From Halobacteria archaeon HArc-gm2 (GTDB lineage: Archaea; Halobacteriota; Halobacteria; Halobacteriales; Haloarculaceae): a stretch of DNA of 64,000 nucleotides. Below the pieces are notes generated by a model. It was given only the letters and a program-made list of their open reading frames with translations. It was not told the DNA's origin and did no database searches. The DNA is taken from positions 119,348 through 183,347 of the forward strand of contig JAOPKE010000009.1 in NCBI GenBank assembly GCA_025517465.1, in the 5' to 3' direction. This document shows positions 45,421 to 54,365 of the stretch, in pieces; position 1 is the stretch's first letter; the number at the start of each line of letters is the position of its first letter. The position numbers were made by a program, and so were the translations under genes.

Positions 45421-45570
45421 GTGAGTGGTTCGGGCCTGTGTTCGCGGTTCACTGCGTTCACCGTTCGCACGTAAGCTGGCCCCTCCCTTCGGTCGGGCCC
45501 AGCCTGCTCGCGGGTCGTTCCTCCCCGCTCGCATATAAGGCGGGCCGCTCACTGCGTTCGCGCCCCGCCC
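45421..45570. repeat. Hairpin array related to the one at 12311
   Basis: Anchors CGCACGTAAGCTGG (45466) and CGCATATAAGGCGG (45530) correspond to CGCAATCAAGGTGG of the other array. Paired stems such as GCTGGCCC ... GGGCCCAGC around TCCCTTCGGTC and GGCGGGC/GCGCCCCGCC around TCACTGCGTTC are visible. About two units. The gap 45308-45609 holds little else. Confidence 0.75.
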
Positions 45571-45609
45571 TCCAGAAGCCTCAAACCGATCCACAATCAA
45601 AGAACCCCC

Positions 45610-46605
45610 ATGGCAGGTCCCGTCCGGTTCCGTCACTCGCTCGAGGGCTGGAGCGAGCAACGGGTTCACGACGCCCTCTATCAGCCCCTCGACGCGAACT
45701 TCGGTGCGACGCTCGCTTCCCCCTGGTTCTCCCCGCCGCCCGGCTACGAGGCCCGGCGCCTGGAGATGGACAACGGCGACCTCGCGCTGTTTTCCTGGTC
45801 CGACGACGACGCCTACTGGCTCGGCAACACCGAGACGCCCGAGACGCTCTGGCGAACGGACAAGTGCACCTTCGAAGAGGCGCCCTATCCGGTCACCCGG
45901 TGGGCCCAGCGCGAACTGCTCGCCCAGCTCGAAGAGGAAGACCCCTGGCTCGCCGACTACGACCACCTCGCGTGGTTCTTCCTCCCCGTCTTCTTCTCGA
46001 AGGACGGCCGCGAGAGCACGCGTAACTTCTTCCGCGAGCACGCCGCCGGCTTCCCGGACGCGGGCCGGGAAGCGGGACTCGAGTTCTACGAGTCACTCTT
46101 CTCGACCGGCGTCCTCGACGAGTACCGCTACACGATGGCCAGCAAGCTCGGGACGAGCGCCGGCGTCGACCTGACGCGGATGCAGGCGACGATGGGCGAG
46201 TTCAACGTCGCCAGGCTCCTCTACGACGCCGACCACGACTTCGAGCCGGAGGTCGAACTCAGGTCGGGCCACGCGCTCGACTACCAGGTCGACGACGTCC
46301 TCGTCGAGGTGACCCGGCCCCAGCCCCCGCGGCGGCGACGGGTCGACTCGCCCGTGGCGGCGGTCAAGGCCTCCGGCAACGCCAAGACGCGCGACCAGAT
46401 CGCCATCCACGGCAACGCCGCGCTGTTCGTCGACTGCACCTCCTTCCGCGACGACCACTGGCGCCAGATCATCGGCGAGAAGCCCGCCGTGGGCCACGAG
46501 CCCGTGGTCGTCTTCCGGATGCGGCCGGACGGGCGGACCGAGGGGTACGTCCGCGGGAACCTCCCGCTCGACGTGGGCGGAGTCCTCTCACAGCCCGCCC
46601 AGTGA
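45610..46605 (+). CDS. DUF5784-like haloarchaeal protein
   Basis: 331 residues, soluble. RFRHSLEGWSEQRVHDALYQ, the aromatic-rich DDDAYWLGNTETPETLWRTD and FLPVFFSKDGRESTRNFFRE suggest a compact domain; the C-terminal half (VDDVLVEVTRPQPPRRRR, QIAIHGNAALFVDCTSFRDD) has the alternating D/E-x-K/R strands of a possible nuclease-like fold, without certainty. Conserved in haloarchaea as DUF5784 from memory. The start lies just after the hairpin array. Confidence 0.75.
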   Translation: MAGPVRFRHSLEGWSEQRVHDALYQPLDANFGATLASPWFSPPPGYEARRLEMDNGDLALFSWSDDDAYWLGNTETPETLWRTDKCTFEEAPYPVTRWAQRELLAQLEEEDPWLADYDHLAWFFLPVFFSKDGRESTRNFFREHAAGFPDAGREAGLEFYESLFSTGVLDEYRYTMASKLGTSAGVDLTRMQATMGEFNVARLLYDADHDFEPEVELRSGHALDYQVDDVLVEVTRPQPPRRRRVDSPVAAVKASGNAKTRDQIAIHGNAALFVDCTSFRDDHWRQIIGEKPAVGHEPVVVFRMRPDGRTEGYVRGNLPLDVGGVLSQPAQ

Positions 46606-46752
46606 CGGGCTAGACCGGTCGTGCCCGTTCTACTACCTGTTCCACTGCGCGTTCTGCAGACGCTGCGCCGCAACGCGACGGCATCCGGTAACAACCTGAG
46701 AGCCAACTTCGAGGTACAGTTACCCCGGTCGGCGCGATAGATTCGGGCAGGA

Positions 46753-47691
46753 ATGTCCGAGACCATCGTCCTGTACGTTGGCTCAGACGGGTCCGACGGA
46801 CCGCCGCCGGGGGATCACCTCCTGAGCGACGCGGACGGACAGGTCCTCCGGCGTGAGACGGTCGCGGCGGCGAAGGCGACGCTGACCGACCGATCCGTCG
46901 ACTGCCTCGTCACCGCCTACGACCTGCCCGACGGGACCGGGACCGAGCTGATCGGCCACGTCCGCGAGGTCGACCCGGACACGGGCTGTATCCTCTGTAG
47001 CGACGCGTCCCGGGACCGGATCGACACCGAGGCCGACGCGGGAACGACCCACGTCGCGGAGTTCGTCCGGACGGATAGCCAGGGGGCGGCCACTAGAGTC
47101 GGTCAACTGGTGGATACCACCGCCGATCGCCGGAGCCAGACGGCCTACCCGCTGCCGCAGAACGAGGACGAACGGCTGGCGGCGCTGGAACGCCACGACT
47201 TCGACTCCGAGCGGTTTCTTTCGGCCGTCCGCCGGCTCACCGACGTCGCCGCGGCGCACTTCGACGTCGCCCAGAGTTCGGTGAACCTCGTCACCGAGCG
47301 AACCCAGGAGTTCCTCGCCTGCCACGGCGAGTCGTGGGACGCGACGACCCGCGAGCAGTCCATCTGCACGTTCACGATCCTCGAAGACGGCGTGACAGTC
47401 GTGGAGGACATCCGGGAAGACCCCCGATTCGCGGATAACGAGTTCCTCGAGGAACTCGGCATCCGGTTCTACGCCGGTGCGTCCATCACGACCGACGACG
47501 GCCTCCCGCTCGGGACGGTCTGCGTCTACGACGACGAACCCCGGGCGTTCAGCGACGACGACGAGGCGTTCCTGGAACTGCTGGCGGCGGCGGCCGCAGA
47601 CTGGCTGGCGATACTCCGGGAACTGGCGGAAGGGGAGGCGGACCGGAGCAATAGGCGAGCCGACACCGACGGCGGACGAGGTGGCCGATGA
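46753..47691 (+). CDS. Receiver-like plus GAF signalling protein
   Basis: 312 residues. Receiver-like domain (about 1-120): VDCLVTAYDLPDGTGTELIG aligns Tyr-Asp with the phosphoacceptor loop, but the N-terminal acid pair is weak. A GAF domain follows (about 150-300: FLSAVRRLTDVAAAHFDVAQ, QSICTFTILEDGVTVVEDI, GIRFYAGASITTDDGLPLGT). It has no kinase or DNA-binding part. The stop overlaps the next start (ATGA), so the two are a unit. Confidence 0.85.
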   Translation: MSETIVLYVGSDGSDGPPPGDHLLSDADGQVLRRETVAAAKATLTDRSVDCLVTAYDLPDGTGTELIGHVREVDPDTGCILCSDASRDRIDTEADAGTTHVAEFVRTDSQGAATRVGQLVDTTADRRSQTAYPLPQNEDERLAALERHDFDSERFLSAVRRLTDVAAAHFDVAQSSVNLVTERTQEFLACHGESWDATTREQSICTFTILEDGVTVVEDIREDPRFADNEFLEELGIRFYAGASITTDDGLPLGTVCVYDDEPRAFSDDDEAFLELLAAAAADWLAILRELAEGEADRSNRRADTDGGRGGR

Positions 47692-48452
47692 CCCGGAACG
47701 CGGCCGCGCAGTTCCGGTTTCCGGCCGGCCTCTCGGTCGACGGCGTGGACCCGGGGACGAACGTGATGGTCGGCGGGCCGTCGGGCCGGGGCGCCCGCGA
47801 GGTGGCGCTCCGACTGGCGATGGCGGGCGGCGAGGACGAGGGCGTCGTCCTGCTCTCGGCCGACGTCGGCGGGCGGTCGCTACTGGACCGGGCCGAGCGC
47901 GTGACCGGCGGGTTCGACCGCGCACGGGTCGGTGTGGTCGACTGCTCCGGCATCGAGGACGACCAGCAGCGCTTCGACGAGCACGGGCGGACCATCGACG
48001 ACCCCGGCGACCTGCTGGGGATCCAGATGGAATTCTCGGTGCTGTACGAGACGCTCGTCGAGCGCGGCCTCGACCGGGTCCGGGTGGGCGTGTTCTCCGT
48101 CTCGTCGCTGCTGGCCCACGCCGACCTCCGGGCGGTCTCGCGGTTCGTCCACATGCTCACCGGCCGGGTCATCGCGACGGGGGACCTGGGCGTGTTCGTC
48201 GTCGACGAGGCGATGCAGGACGACCGGACCGTCGACGCCATCGAGCGGTTCTGTGACGGCGCCATCGACGTCCGCGACGGGACCGACGGGACGTTCGAGG
48301 CCCGCGTCCGCGGACTCGGTGTCGAGCCCTATGGCGGGGACGAGGCCGAAGGCGGACACGGGGTCGAGGCCGGAAGCGAGCACGGAGCCGGAGACGAGGC
48401 CTGGCGGCCGGTCTCGACCGTGGAACGCGACCAGCAGCGACGGCGACCCTAG
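47688..48452 (+). CDS. Degenerate RecA/KaiC-fold protein (DUF7504-like)
   Basis: 254 residues. A P-loop position reads VMVGGPSGRGAREVALRLAM: Walker A has lost its Lys-Ser/Thr, so ATP use is doubtful. VVLLSADVGGRSLLDRAE and DLGVFVVDEAMQD keep the strand order of a RecA/KaiC core, and GRVIATGDLGV the later part. Haloarchaeal DUF7504 proteins look like this and often follow sensor genes, as here. The C-tail is low-complexity. Convergent 4-base stop overlap with rmuC. Confidence 0.8.
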   Translation: MTRNAAAQFRFPAGLSVDGVDPGTNVMVGGPSGRGAREVALRLAMAGGEDEGVVLLSADVGGRSLLDRAERVTGGFDRARVGVVDCSGIEDDQQRFDEHGRTIDDPGDLLGIQMEFSVLYETLVERGLDRVRVGVFSVSSLLAHADLRAVSRFVHMLTGRVIATGDLGVFVVDEAMQDDRTVDAIERFCDGAIDVRDGTDGTFEARVRGLGVEPYGGDEAEGGHGVEAGSEHGAGDEAWRPVSTVERDQQRRRP

Positions 48453-49405
48453 TCCTCTCGCCCGCGGGAGAGTTGCTCGCGGGTCGCTGCGGCGTCACCC
48501 TCGCCGTCGAGCGAGAGGCTGTCGATCCGGTCGAACTCGGAGCGGAGGCGCTCGAAGGCGGCGTCGGCGTCGTCGGCCCGGTCCTTCGCGTTCGAGAGGT
48601 GGCGGACGCAGGTGTTCCAGTCGTCGGCGAACTCCTCGAAGCGCTGGCCGAGCCGCTGGAGCCGGTCCTGCACCGCGAGGGCCTCCTCGGAGAGGCGCTG
48701 GGCGTGGACGCCGGCCTTGACGAGTTCGAGCTTCTGGCCCAGCGTCAGCGGCGAGACGACCTGGACCCCCCTGCTGGTGTACTCGCGCAGCATGTCGTAC
48801 TCCTCGGTGACGAGGTGGTAGTAGACGCTCTCGCTCGGGATGAACGCGAAGGCGAACTCGGCGGTCCCCTCGTCCGGGCGGACGTACGCCGTCGCGATCT
48901 TGTCGAGCTGGTCGTCGACCCGGCGGGCGAACTCCTGTTCGTGACGCGCGCGAACCTCCGGGTCGTCGGCGTTCACGGCGCGCTCGTAGGCCTCCAGCGG
49001 GAACTTCGCGTCGATGGCGACGAGCCCGTCGGCGGTCTCGACGTGGGCGTCGGGGCGCCGGTTGCCGACGACGGCCTCCTGGGTGCCGAACATGTCCGGC
49101 GGGAGCTGGTCGGCGAGGATCGTCTCCAGTTGCTGCTCGCCGAAGCTCCCCCGGTGCTGGGGCGTCTGCAGCATCTGCTCGACGTCGCTGTGGAACTGCT
49201 TCATCTCGCGGGCGTGGGTCTCGATCTGTGCGGCCGTCCCGTCCAGGCCGAGCCCGGCGATGGCGTTGCCGACGGAGGACTGGAGCTGGGCCTCGTCGAG
49301 CTGGGCTGGACCGTCACCGCCGCCGCCGTCACGGACGGCGAGGACGAGCACCGACAGCGCGAGGACGACGGTCGCCGCGCCGAGGGCGACTTCGAGCGTG
49401 GTCAT
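48449..49405 (-). CDS. rmuC: RmuC-family DNA recombination protein
   Basis: 318 residues, somewhat shorter than bacterial RmuC. An N-terminal membrane segment (VALGAATVVLALSVLVLAV), a short coiled coil (QIETHAREMKQFHSDVEQML), then the PD-(D/E)XK-like core: SFGEQQLETILADQLPPDMF, RRPDAHVETADGLVAIDAKF (D-x-K), EFAFAFIPSESVYYHL, VVSPLTLGQKLELVKAG. Thought to act as a nuclease limiting inversions and rearrangements. ATG 49405 chosen over 49423 because the helix follows directly. Confidence 0.92.
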   Translation of the reverse strand: MTTLEVALGAATVVLALSVLVLAVRDGGGGDGPAQLDEAQLQSSVGNAIAGLGLDGTAAQIETHAREMKQFHSDVEQMLQTPQHRGSFGEQQLETILADQLPPDMFGTQEAVVGNRRPDAHVETADGLVAIDAKFPLEAYERAVNADDPEVRARHEQEFARRVDDQLDKIATAYVRPDEGTAEFAFAFIPSESVYYHLVTEEYDMLREYTSRGVQVVSPLTLGQKLELVKAGVHAQRLSEEALAVQDRLQRLGQRFEEFADDWNTCVRHLSNAKDRADDADAAFERLRSEFDRIDSLSLDGEGDAAATREQLSRGRED

Positions 49406-49559
49406 ACCCGGACCAGACCGCATCCGGCCTTAAAACCACCTGGCCGCGACCGGACGGTCGCCTGGTACCGACCAGTCACGAGTCGGACCGGAACTGGCCC
49501 GTAGCGGCCGGCGACCGGTAAAGGTCGGGAATTAACCGGTGCGGAGTCGTAGGAGGCCC

Positions 49560-50249
49560 ATGCTCCCGCTCGCGTTCGGCTGGCGCCACCTGCTCTTCGC
49601 GAACTGGCCCGTCGACACCGACGTGCTCGACGCCCACCTCCCCGAACCCTTCGCCGTCCAGGAGTTCGACGGCACCGGCTGGCTCACCGTCGTCCCCTTC
49701 ACGAACGTGGACACCCGACCACGGGGACTGCCCGCGGCGGTGGGGCTCCCGCTCCCCGAACTGAACCTGCGGACCTACGTCACGATGGAGGGGGAACCCG
49801 GCGTCTACTTCTTCAGCCTCGACGCCGACAGCCTGCTGGCGACCATCGCGGCGCGGCTGACCCACCACCTGCCGTACTACAACGCCGACGTCGACATCGG
49901 CTGGGTCGACGGGCGCGTGGAATTTTCCAGCTACAGGCGCCAGCCGGGGGACCGTCCCGCGCACTACCGCGCCACCTACTGGCCCACTGGGGAGCCGTTC
50001 ACGGCCGAACCGGGCTCGCGCGCCGAGTTCCTGACCGAGCGCCGGCGCCTCTACACACAGGCCCCCGACGGGTCGGTCCGGTACACGGACGTCGACCACC
50101 CGCCGTGGACGCTCTACACCGCCGAGGCCGACGTGACGGAGAACACCCTGTTCGAGGCCAGCGGCTTCGACCACCCCGACGGCGACCCCCTCTTGCTCTT
50201 CAGCCCCGGCACCGACGTGACGACGACTCGGAGCCGGCGCTGGGACTGA
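49560..50249 (+). CDS. YqjF/DUF2071-like protein
   Basis: 229 residues. Family features: FGWRHLLFANWPVDTDVLDA, TGWLTVVPFTNVDTRPRGLP, LNLRTYVTMEGEPGVYFFSL, YYNADVDIGWVDGRVEFSSY, FLTERRRLYTQAPDGSVRYT. Acetoacetate-decarboxylase-like beta fold in relatives; catalytic function not known. AGGAGG six bases before the ATG is a strong ribosome site. The stop TGA shares its last base with a MITE-like element. Confidence 0.88.
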   Translation: MLPLAFGWRHLLFANWPVDTDVLDAHLPEPFAVQEFDGTGWLTVVPFTNVDTRPRGLPAAVGLPLPELNLRTYVTMEGEPGVYFFSLDADSLLATIAARLTHHLPYYNADVDIGWVDGRVEFSSYRRQPGDRPAHYRATYWPTGEPFTAEPGSRAEFLTERRRLYTQAPDGSVRYTDVDHPPWTLYTAEADVTENTLFEASGFDHPDGDPLLLFSPGTDVTTTRSRRWD

Positions 50250-50330
50250 TAGTGGTGGTTGTAACTTTTTACCGGCATTCGCCGGTACCGGCCACGTCGA
50301 ACGCCGGTACGGGCTTACAACCACCACTAT
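50249..50330. mobile_element. MITE-like element, copy 2 (82 bp, without insert)
   Basis: Perfect terminal inverted repeats ATAGTGGTGGTTGTAA and TTACAACCACCACTAT (16 bp). The interior holds short palindromes (TACCGGCATTCGCCGGTA). Same sequence as copy 1 at 9918-10056 in reverse, without the 57-bp unit. Sits directly on the stop codon of the YqjF-like gene. Confidence 0.85.
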
Positions 50331-50369
50331 GACGGGAGAACGAGGAAGCGCCGTCGGCGAGCCCGACCC

Positions 50370-51083
50370 TCAGACCGCCAGGTACGAGAAGGTCATCAGC
50401 ACGACGTTGTAGACGGCGTGGGCGACGACGGGAACGACCAGGTTGTCGGTGTACTCGTACACCGCCCCGAAGATGCAGCCGACGGCGGTGATGAGGAGCG
50501 CGCCGGCGACGACGGACGCGAGCGCGCCCGAGTAGTTCGCGAGGTGCATCGACCCGAACAGGAGGCTCGCCCCGAGCACCGCCGGAATCGGCCCGACCCG
50601 CTGGCGGAGCCGTCCCTGGATCGCCCCGCGGAAGAGCAGTTCCTCGGCCGGCGCGACCAGGACGACCGACAGCGCGGCCAGACCTAGCAGGAACGTCGGG
50701 TCGGTCGCGGCGACGTCACCGATGACGGAGTCCGGCACCAGACCGAGGACCGAGAGGAGAACCGAGAGCCCGGTCGCGATCACCAGCGCCAGCACCACGC
50801 CAGCGAGGATAGCGATAAGGTCGTTGCGGGAGGGGCGCCTGACCGGGACCGGAACGTCCCGGACCCGGACGTAGGCGTACCCGACGGCCAGAAACGCGAC
50901 CTGGCCCGCGGCCGTCGCCCCCAGGAGGACCGCCGTGCCCGCCAGGTCGTAGCCGAGGACGAACATCGGGACGATGAAGGCCACGCCCGCGACGAGCGAG
51001 ACGAGGAAGGCGAGGACGGTGAGGCCGAACAGTTCGAGGACCGGCAGCGCCCAGCCCGCGCCGCGAGCGGCCGTATTTGCCAT
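50370..51083 (-). CDS. CPBP-family intramembrane protease
   Basis: 237 residues, about eight helices. Motif 1 APAEELLFRG (about 145, Glu-Glu), motif 2 FGSMHLANY (His), and the final HAVYNVVLM (His). These are the three conserved motifs of the CAAX/CPBP (Abi) protease family. Possible roles include prenylated-protein processing or bacteriocin-type immunity; the family does not say which. Convergent with the YqjF-like gene across MITE copy 2. Confidence 0.92.
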   Translation of the reverse strand: MANTAARGAGWALPVLELFGLTVLAFLVSLVAGVAFIVPMFVLGYDLAGTAVLLGATAAGQVAFLAVGYAYVRVRDVPVPVRRPSRNDLIAILAGVVLALVIATGLSVLLSVLGLVPDSVIGDVAATDPTFLLGLAALSVVLVAPAEELLFRGAIQGRLRQRVGPIPAVLGASLLFGSMHLANYSGALASVVAGALLITAVGCIFGAVYEYTDNLVVPVVAHAVYNVVLMTFSYLAV

Positions 51084-51126
51084 GTACGGGGCCTCGTGCG
51101 GCCACCCCGTAACTGTTCGGGGGCTG

Positions 51127-51138
51127 ATAGTGGTGGTT
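51127..51138. repeat. Solo 12-bp fragment of the MITE end
   Basis: ATAGTGGTGGTT, preceded by CTG as in both full copies. Only the end sequence is present; it may be a degenerate remnant. Confidence 0.4.
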
Positions 51139-51219
51139 CGTTCCCGGAGGGACGCGACGCCGACCGAGCGTTGAAATGGTTGGGAATGCTATACGAAGGC
51201 GAGACGTTCCCGCCCCACC

Positions 51220-51462
51220 ATGTCATTCCTCAACCTCACCAACGAGACCTGGCTCGACCTGACGGTGAACCTCGTCCCACTGGCAATTCTGGCGTTCATG
51301 GACGTCCTCTTCTGGATCTTCAACCCCTGGGGCTGGGACCCGCTGATCATCGTCGTCTCGCACTTCCTGACGCTGTTTCCCCTCCTGTTGCTCGGGATAC
51401 TGACCTACGTCAGCGGCCTGTTCGTCCAGCGCGACGAGGGGAAAGCGGCAGCCAGGGAGTGA
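51220..51462 (+). CDS. Small two-helix membrane protein (DUF6684-like)
   Basis: 80 residues: LVPLAILAFMDVLFWIFNPW and IIVVSHFLTLFPLLLLGILT are membrane helices joined by a short loop with Trp and Pro. Resembles small haloarchaeal proteins (DUF6684) often near respiratory oxidase genes, though none is nearby. Function unknown. Confidence 0.72.
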   Translation: MSFLNLTNETWLDLTVNLVPLAILAFMDVLFWIFNPWGWDPLIIVVSHFLTLFPLLLLGILTYVSGLFVQRDEGKAAARE

Positions 51463-51766
51463 GCGGGCCGGTCGCCGGCAGCGCGAGCCGACCACGCGAT
51501 GGCGAGGTCGACCGACACCAGACTGGTCGCCGAAAGGACGACCAAAGACGGATAGTGCGAGGTTATCGAACGGGTCGCCGATGGGGCCCCGAACGGAAGC
51601 ACCTCCAGACCGGGCAGAGCGGCGCTCTGAGTGGACGCAGTCGGCGGATGGGAGGGCGGAGAAGCGAGCACGAGCCTCGCAGGAGAGACGAAGCGGCCGT
51701 CGGCCGACTCGACGCCGATAAGCCGGTCTTACTGGAATCGAAGCCGGCGTCTCCTCGATACTCGGC
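51463..51766. other. Gap without recognised gene
   Basis: Read in all frames; only shadow frames of low plausibility. No hairpin units of the types seen elsewhere. It ends at the promoter of the glycan cluster. Confidence 0.5.
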
Positions 51767-51775
51767 CTATAACTT
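51767..51775 (+). promoter_or_regulatory. TATA box of the first glycan-cluster gene
   Basis: CTATAACTT is centred 31 bases before the ATG at 51802, a near-leaderless arrangement. Confidence 0.5.
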
Positions 51776-51801
51776 CGGTGGCTTCCGCCCATCACTGGGG
51801 C

Positions 51802-52884
51802 ATGAAAGCCTCTGCGGGCGGGAGCGTCACCGAACCTCCCAGCCAGGAACCACCGTCGAGGGTCGAAGACCAGACGGTCTGGACCCGTCCCCCGCACGTC
51901 CTCTGGCTGACGCCGGACAAACCGGACAACATCAGCGTCGGCCGGAACCGGATCGCCGAGCGTCTCGACGCGGACGGCATCGAGGTGACCGTCCGGGGAA
52001 CGACGCCGTCGACGATACTCGCCTCGTTCCGGGAGCGAGAGCAGTACGACGCGATCGTCGGAACCACGCGCTCCGGTGCGATGGCCGGCGCGTTCCTGAG
52101 CGTACTCACTGGGACGCCCCTGGTCGTCGACCACGTCGACCCGATCCGCCAGCTAGAGGAGACCCATCCGCCGTGGCTCGTGGTCGCCGTTCGCTGGGTC
52201 GAGAACCTCGCGTTCTGGCTGTCCGAGCGCGTCCTCTTCGTCTACGAGGAAGAGGAATCCCGCGTCAACCGGTTCGCGGACGCGTCCTCGCCCACCGAAC
52301 TCGGCGTCGATTACGAGCAGATAGCGAACCCGTCACCGGCCGCCGTCGAGGCCGCTCGCGACCGGATCGGTGACGACGACCTCGAGGACAACGTCGCGAT
52401 ATACGTCGGCGGCCTGGAACCGATCTACCACGTCGAGTCGCTCCTCGACAGCGTCGACCACCTCGAGGACTGGAGCCTGCTCGTCCTGGGCACCGGGTCG
52501 CTCGCGGACGACGTCGAACGCGCCGCGGCGAGCAACGACGCCATCGTCTTCCCGGGAAGTGTCCCCCACGAGGAGATGCCCGGCTTCCTGCACCTCGCCG
52601 ACGTCGGCGTGTGCCTCGTCGACGACCCGCGCACGCTGAAGGTACTCGAGTACGGTGCCGCGGGGCTCCCGACCGTCCATCTGCGTGGTCGGTCCCAGAG
52701 TCGGTTCGGCGGCCTGGTGGAGTACTGTGACACGAGTCCGGAGAGCATCGCCCGGGCGGTCCAGCGGGCGCACGAGCGTGACGGCGAGGCGCTCGGCGAG
52801 TTCGTTCGCGCCTACGACTGGGGCGACATCGGCGCACAGTATCGACGAGCGATCCTCTCGACGGTCTCTCGAATCAATGCGTGA
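51802..52884 (+). CDS. Glycosyltransferase (GT4/GT-B type)
   Basis: 360 residues. The N-terminal Rossmann half (PPHVLWLTPDKPDNISVGRN) is followed by the donor-binding half: VAIYVGGLEPIYHVESLLDS, WSLLVLGTGSLADDVERA, FPGSVPHEEMPGFLHLADVG, TLKVLEYGAAGLPTVHLRG (conserved acid in LKVLEYGAAG). Transfers a sugar from a nucleotide donor; acceptor unknown. Ends eight bases into the next gene, so the two are coupled. Confidence 0.87.
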   Translation: MKASAGGSVTEPPSQEPPSRVEDQTVWTRPPHVLWLTPDKPDNISVGRNRIAERLDADGIEVTVRGTTPSTILASFREREQYDAIVGTTRSGAMAGAFLSVLTGTPLVVDHVDPIRQLEETHPPWLVVAVRWVENLAFWLSERVLFVYEEEESRVNRFADASSPTELGVDYEQIANPSPAAVEAARDRIGDDDLEDNVAIYVGGLEPIYHVESLLDSVDHLEDWSLLVLGTGSLADDVERAAASNDAIVFPGSVPHEEMPGFLHLADVGVCLVDDPRTLKVLEYGAAGLPTVHLRGRSQSRFGGLVEYCDTSPESIARAVQRAHERDGEALGEFVRAYDWGDIGAQYRRAILSTVSRINA

Positions 52885-54274
52885 CATCGTCCTCGTCACG
52901 GTCGACTCGCTCCGCGCCGACCACGTCGGCTGGCAGGGGTACGACCGCGAGACGACGCCGAATCTCGACGACCTCGCGGCCGAGGAGGCGCGCGTCTTCT
53001 CCCGCGCGTTCTCACACGCCTGCTCGACCCGGCCGTCGTTCCCGAGCATCCTGACGTCGTCGTACGCGCTGATGTACGGCGGGTTCGAGCGGCTCTCGGC
53101 CGACAGGACCACCCTCGCGGAAGCGCTCTCCCGTGGCGGCTACCGGACCGCGGGCTTCCACTCGAACCTCTACCTGTCGGCCGACTTCGGCTACGACAGG
53201 GGGTTCGACACGTTCTACGACTCCCGGACGGACCCGTCGGTGACGGCGAAGGTCAGGAACGCCGTCAAACGTAACCTCGACAGCGACGGGCTGGTCTATC
53301 GGACGCTCCAGGGGCTGTTCAACGCCACCGAGAAACGGACCGGCATCGAGGTCGGATCGCCGTACGTCGACGCCGTGGAGCTGACCGACCTCGCCCTCGA
53401 GTGGGTCCGGGACGAGGGCGGTGACGACGGTCCGCGGTTCCTGTGGGTCCACTACATGGACGTCCACCACCCCTACGTCCCGCCTGCCGACTACCAGCGG
53501 CGGTTCCGGGACGACCCAGTCTCCGACCGGGACGCCGTCCAGCTCCGGCGAAAGATGCTCGAAGCACCGGAGGACGTCACGGACGAAGAGCGACAGACTA
53601 TCCTCGACCTCTACGACGCCGAGATAGCGTACGTCGACCGGGAAGTCGACCGGCTCCTCGAAGAAGTCAGGTCCGCCTGGAGCGACGATACCGTGGTCGC
53701 GTTCACGGCGGACCACGGCGAGGAGTTCGCGGACCACGGCGGGTTCAGTCACAGCGCGACGTTCTACGACGAGGTGCTCCACGTGCCGTTCCTGCTGGCG
53801 GACGGGACCAGCGGGGAGCCGGGCGAAACGATGGAGCCGGACGAGACGAGCGGCGAGTCCGACGACCTCGTCGGGCACCTCGACCTCGCGCCGACGCTCG
53901 TCGACTGCGCGGGCCTCGCGCGACCGGACGCCTTCGAGGGGACGAGCCTGCTGGACGACGACCGGGACCGGTCAGAGGTGGTCGCGGAGTGGGCCGACAC
54001 CGATCCGGAGTCGGACGCCCGTCGATACGCGATACGGACCGAGGACTGGAAGTACGTCCGGATGGACGACGGCACGGAACGGCTGTTCGCCCTGCCGTCG
54101 GACCCGGGCGAGCGGAACGACGTCGTGGATACCATGCCGGCGGTGGCCGACGACTTCCGCGCCCGGCTGCAGGACCACCGGGAACTGCTGGCCGAGACGA
54201 ACCGGGACCTGGGCGACGTGCGGATGGAGGAGGACGTCGCCGAGCGGCTGCGCCTCCTGGGCTACCAGGAGTGA
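52877..54274 (+). CDS. Sulfatase-like hydrolase, alkaline-phosphatase superfamily
   Basis: 465 residues. Metal ligands: VTVDSLRADHVGW (Asp10), VVAFTADHGEEFADHGG (about 275, Asp-His). The nucleophile loop reads HACSTRPSFPSILT: the position of the sulfatase formylglycine Cys looks like Thr51, so it may be a phospho- or sulfo-transferase/hydrolase of the Thr/Ser type rather than a classic Cys sulfatase. HDLAP-type (GHLDLAPTLVDCAG) motif also present. Starts inside the glycosyltransferase 3' end. Likely edits a surface glycan; no signal peptide is seen. Confidence 0.85.
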   Translation: MRDIVLVTVDSLRADHVGWQGYDRETTPNLDDLAAEEARVFSRAFSHACSTRPSFPSILTSSYALMYGGFERLSADRTTLAEALSRGGYRTAGFHSNLYLSADFGYDRGFDTFYDSRTDPSVTAKVRNAVKRNLDSDGLVYRTLQGLFNATEKRTGIEVGSPYVDAVELTDLALEWVRDEGGDDGPRFLWVHYMDVHHPYVPPADYQRRFRDDPVSDRDAVQLRRKMLEAPEDVTDEERQTILDLYDAEIAYVDREVDRLLEEVRSAWSDDTVVAFTADHGEEFADHGGFSHSATFYDEVLHVPFLLADGTSGEPGETMEPDETSGESDDLVGHLDLAPTLVDCAGLARPDAFEGTSLLDDDRDRSEVVAEWADTDPESDARRYAIRTEDWKYVRMDDGTERLFALPSDPGERNDVVDTMPAVADDFRARLQDHRELLAETNRDLGDVRMEEDVAERLRLLGYQE

Positions 54275-54365
54275 CGACGCCGCTCGTGGGAGCCGGGTCG
54301 CACCGCTCGTGGAACCCGTGTCGCACCGGGAGGGGCCGGATCGCGCCTGGAGGGTATCCGGGCGG

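Noticed and set aside
52877..54274. Classic formylglycine sulfatase
   Set aside because: The CxPxR motif is not matched: the Cys is two residues early and Thr occupies the nucleophile place, so only sulfatase-like was called.
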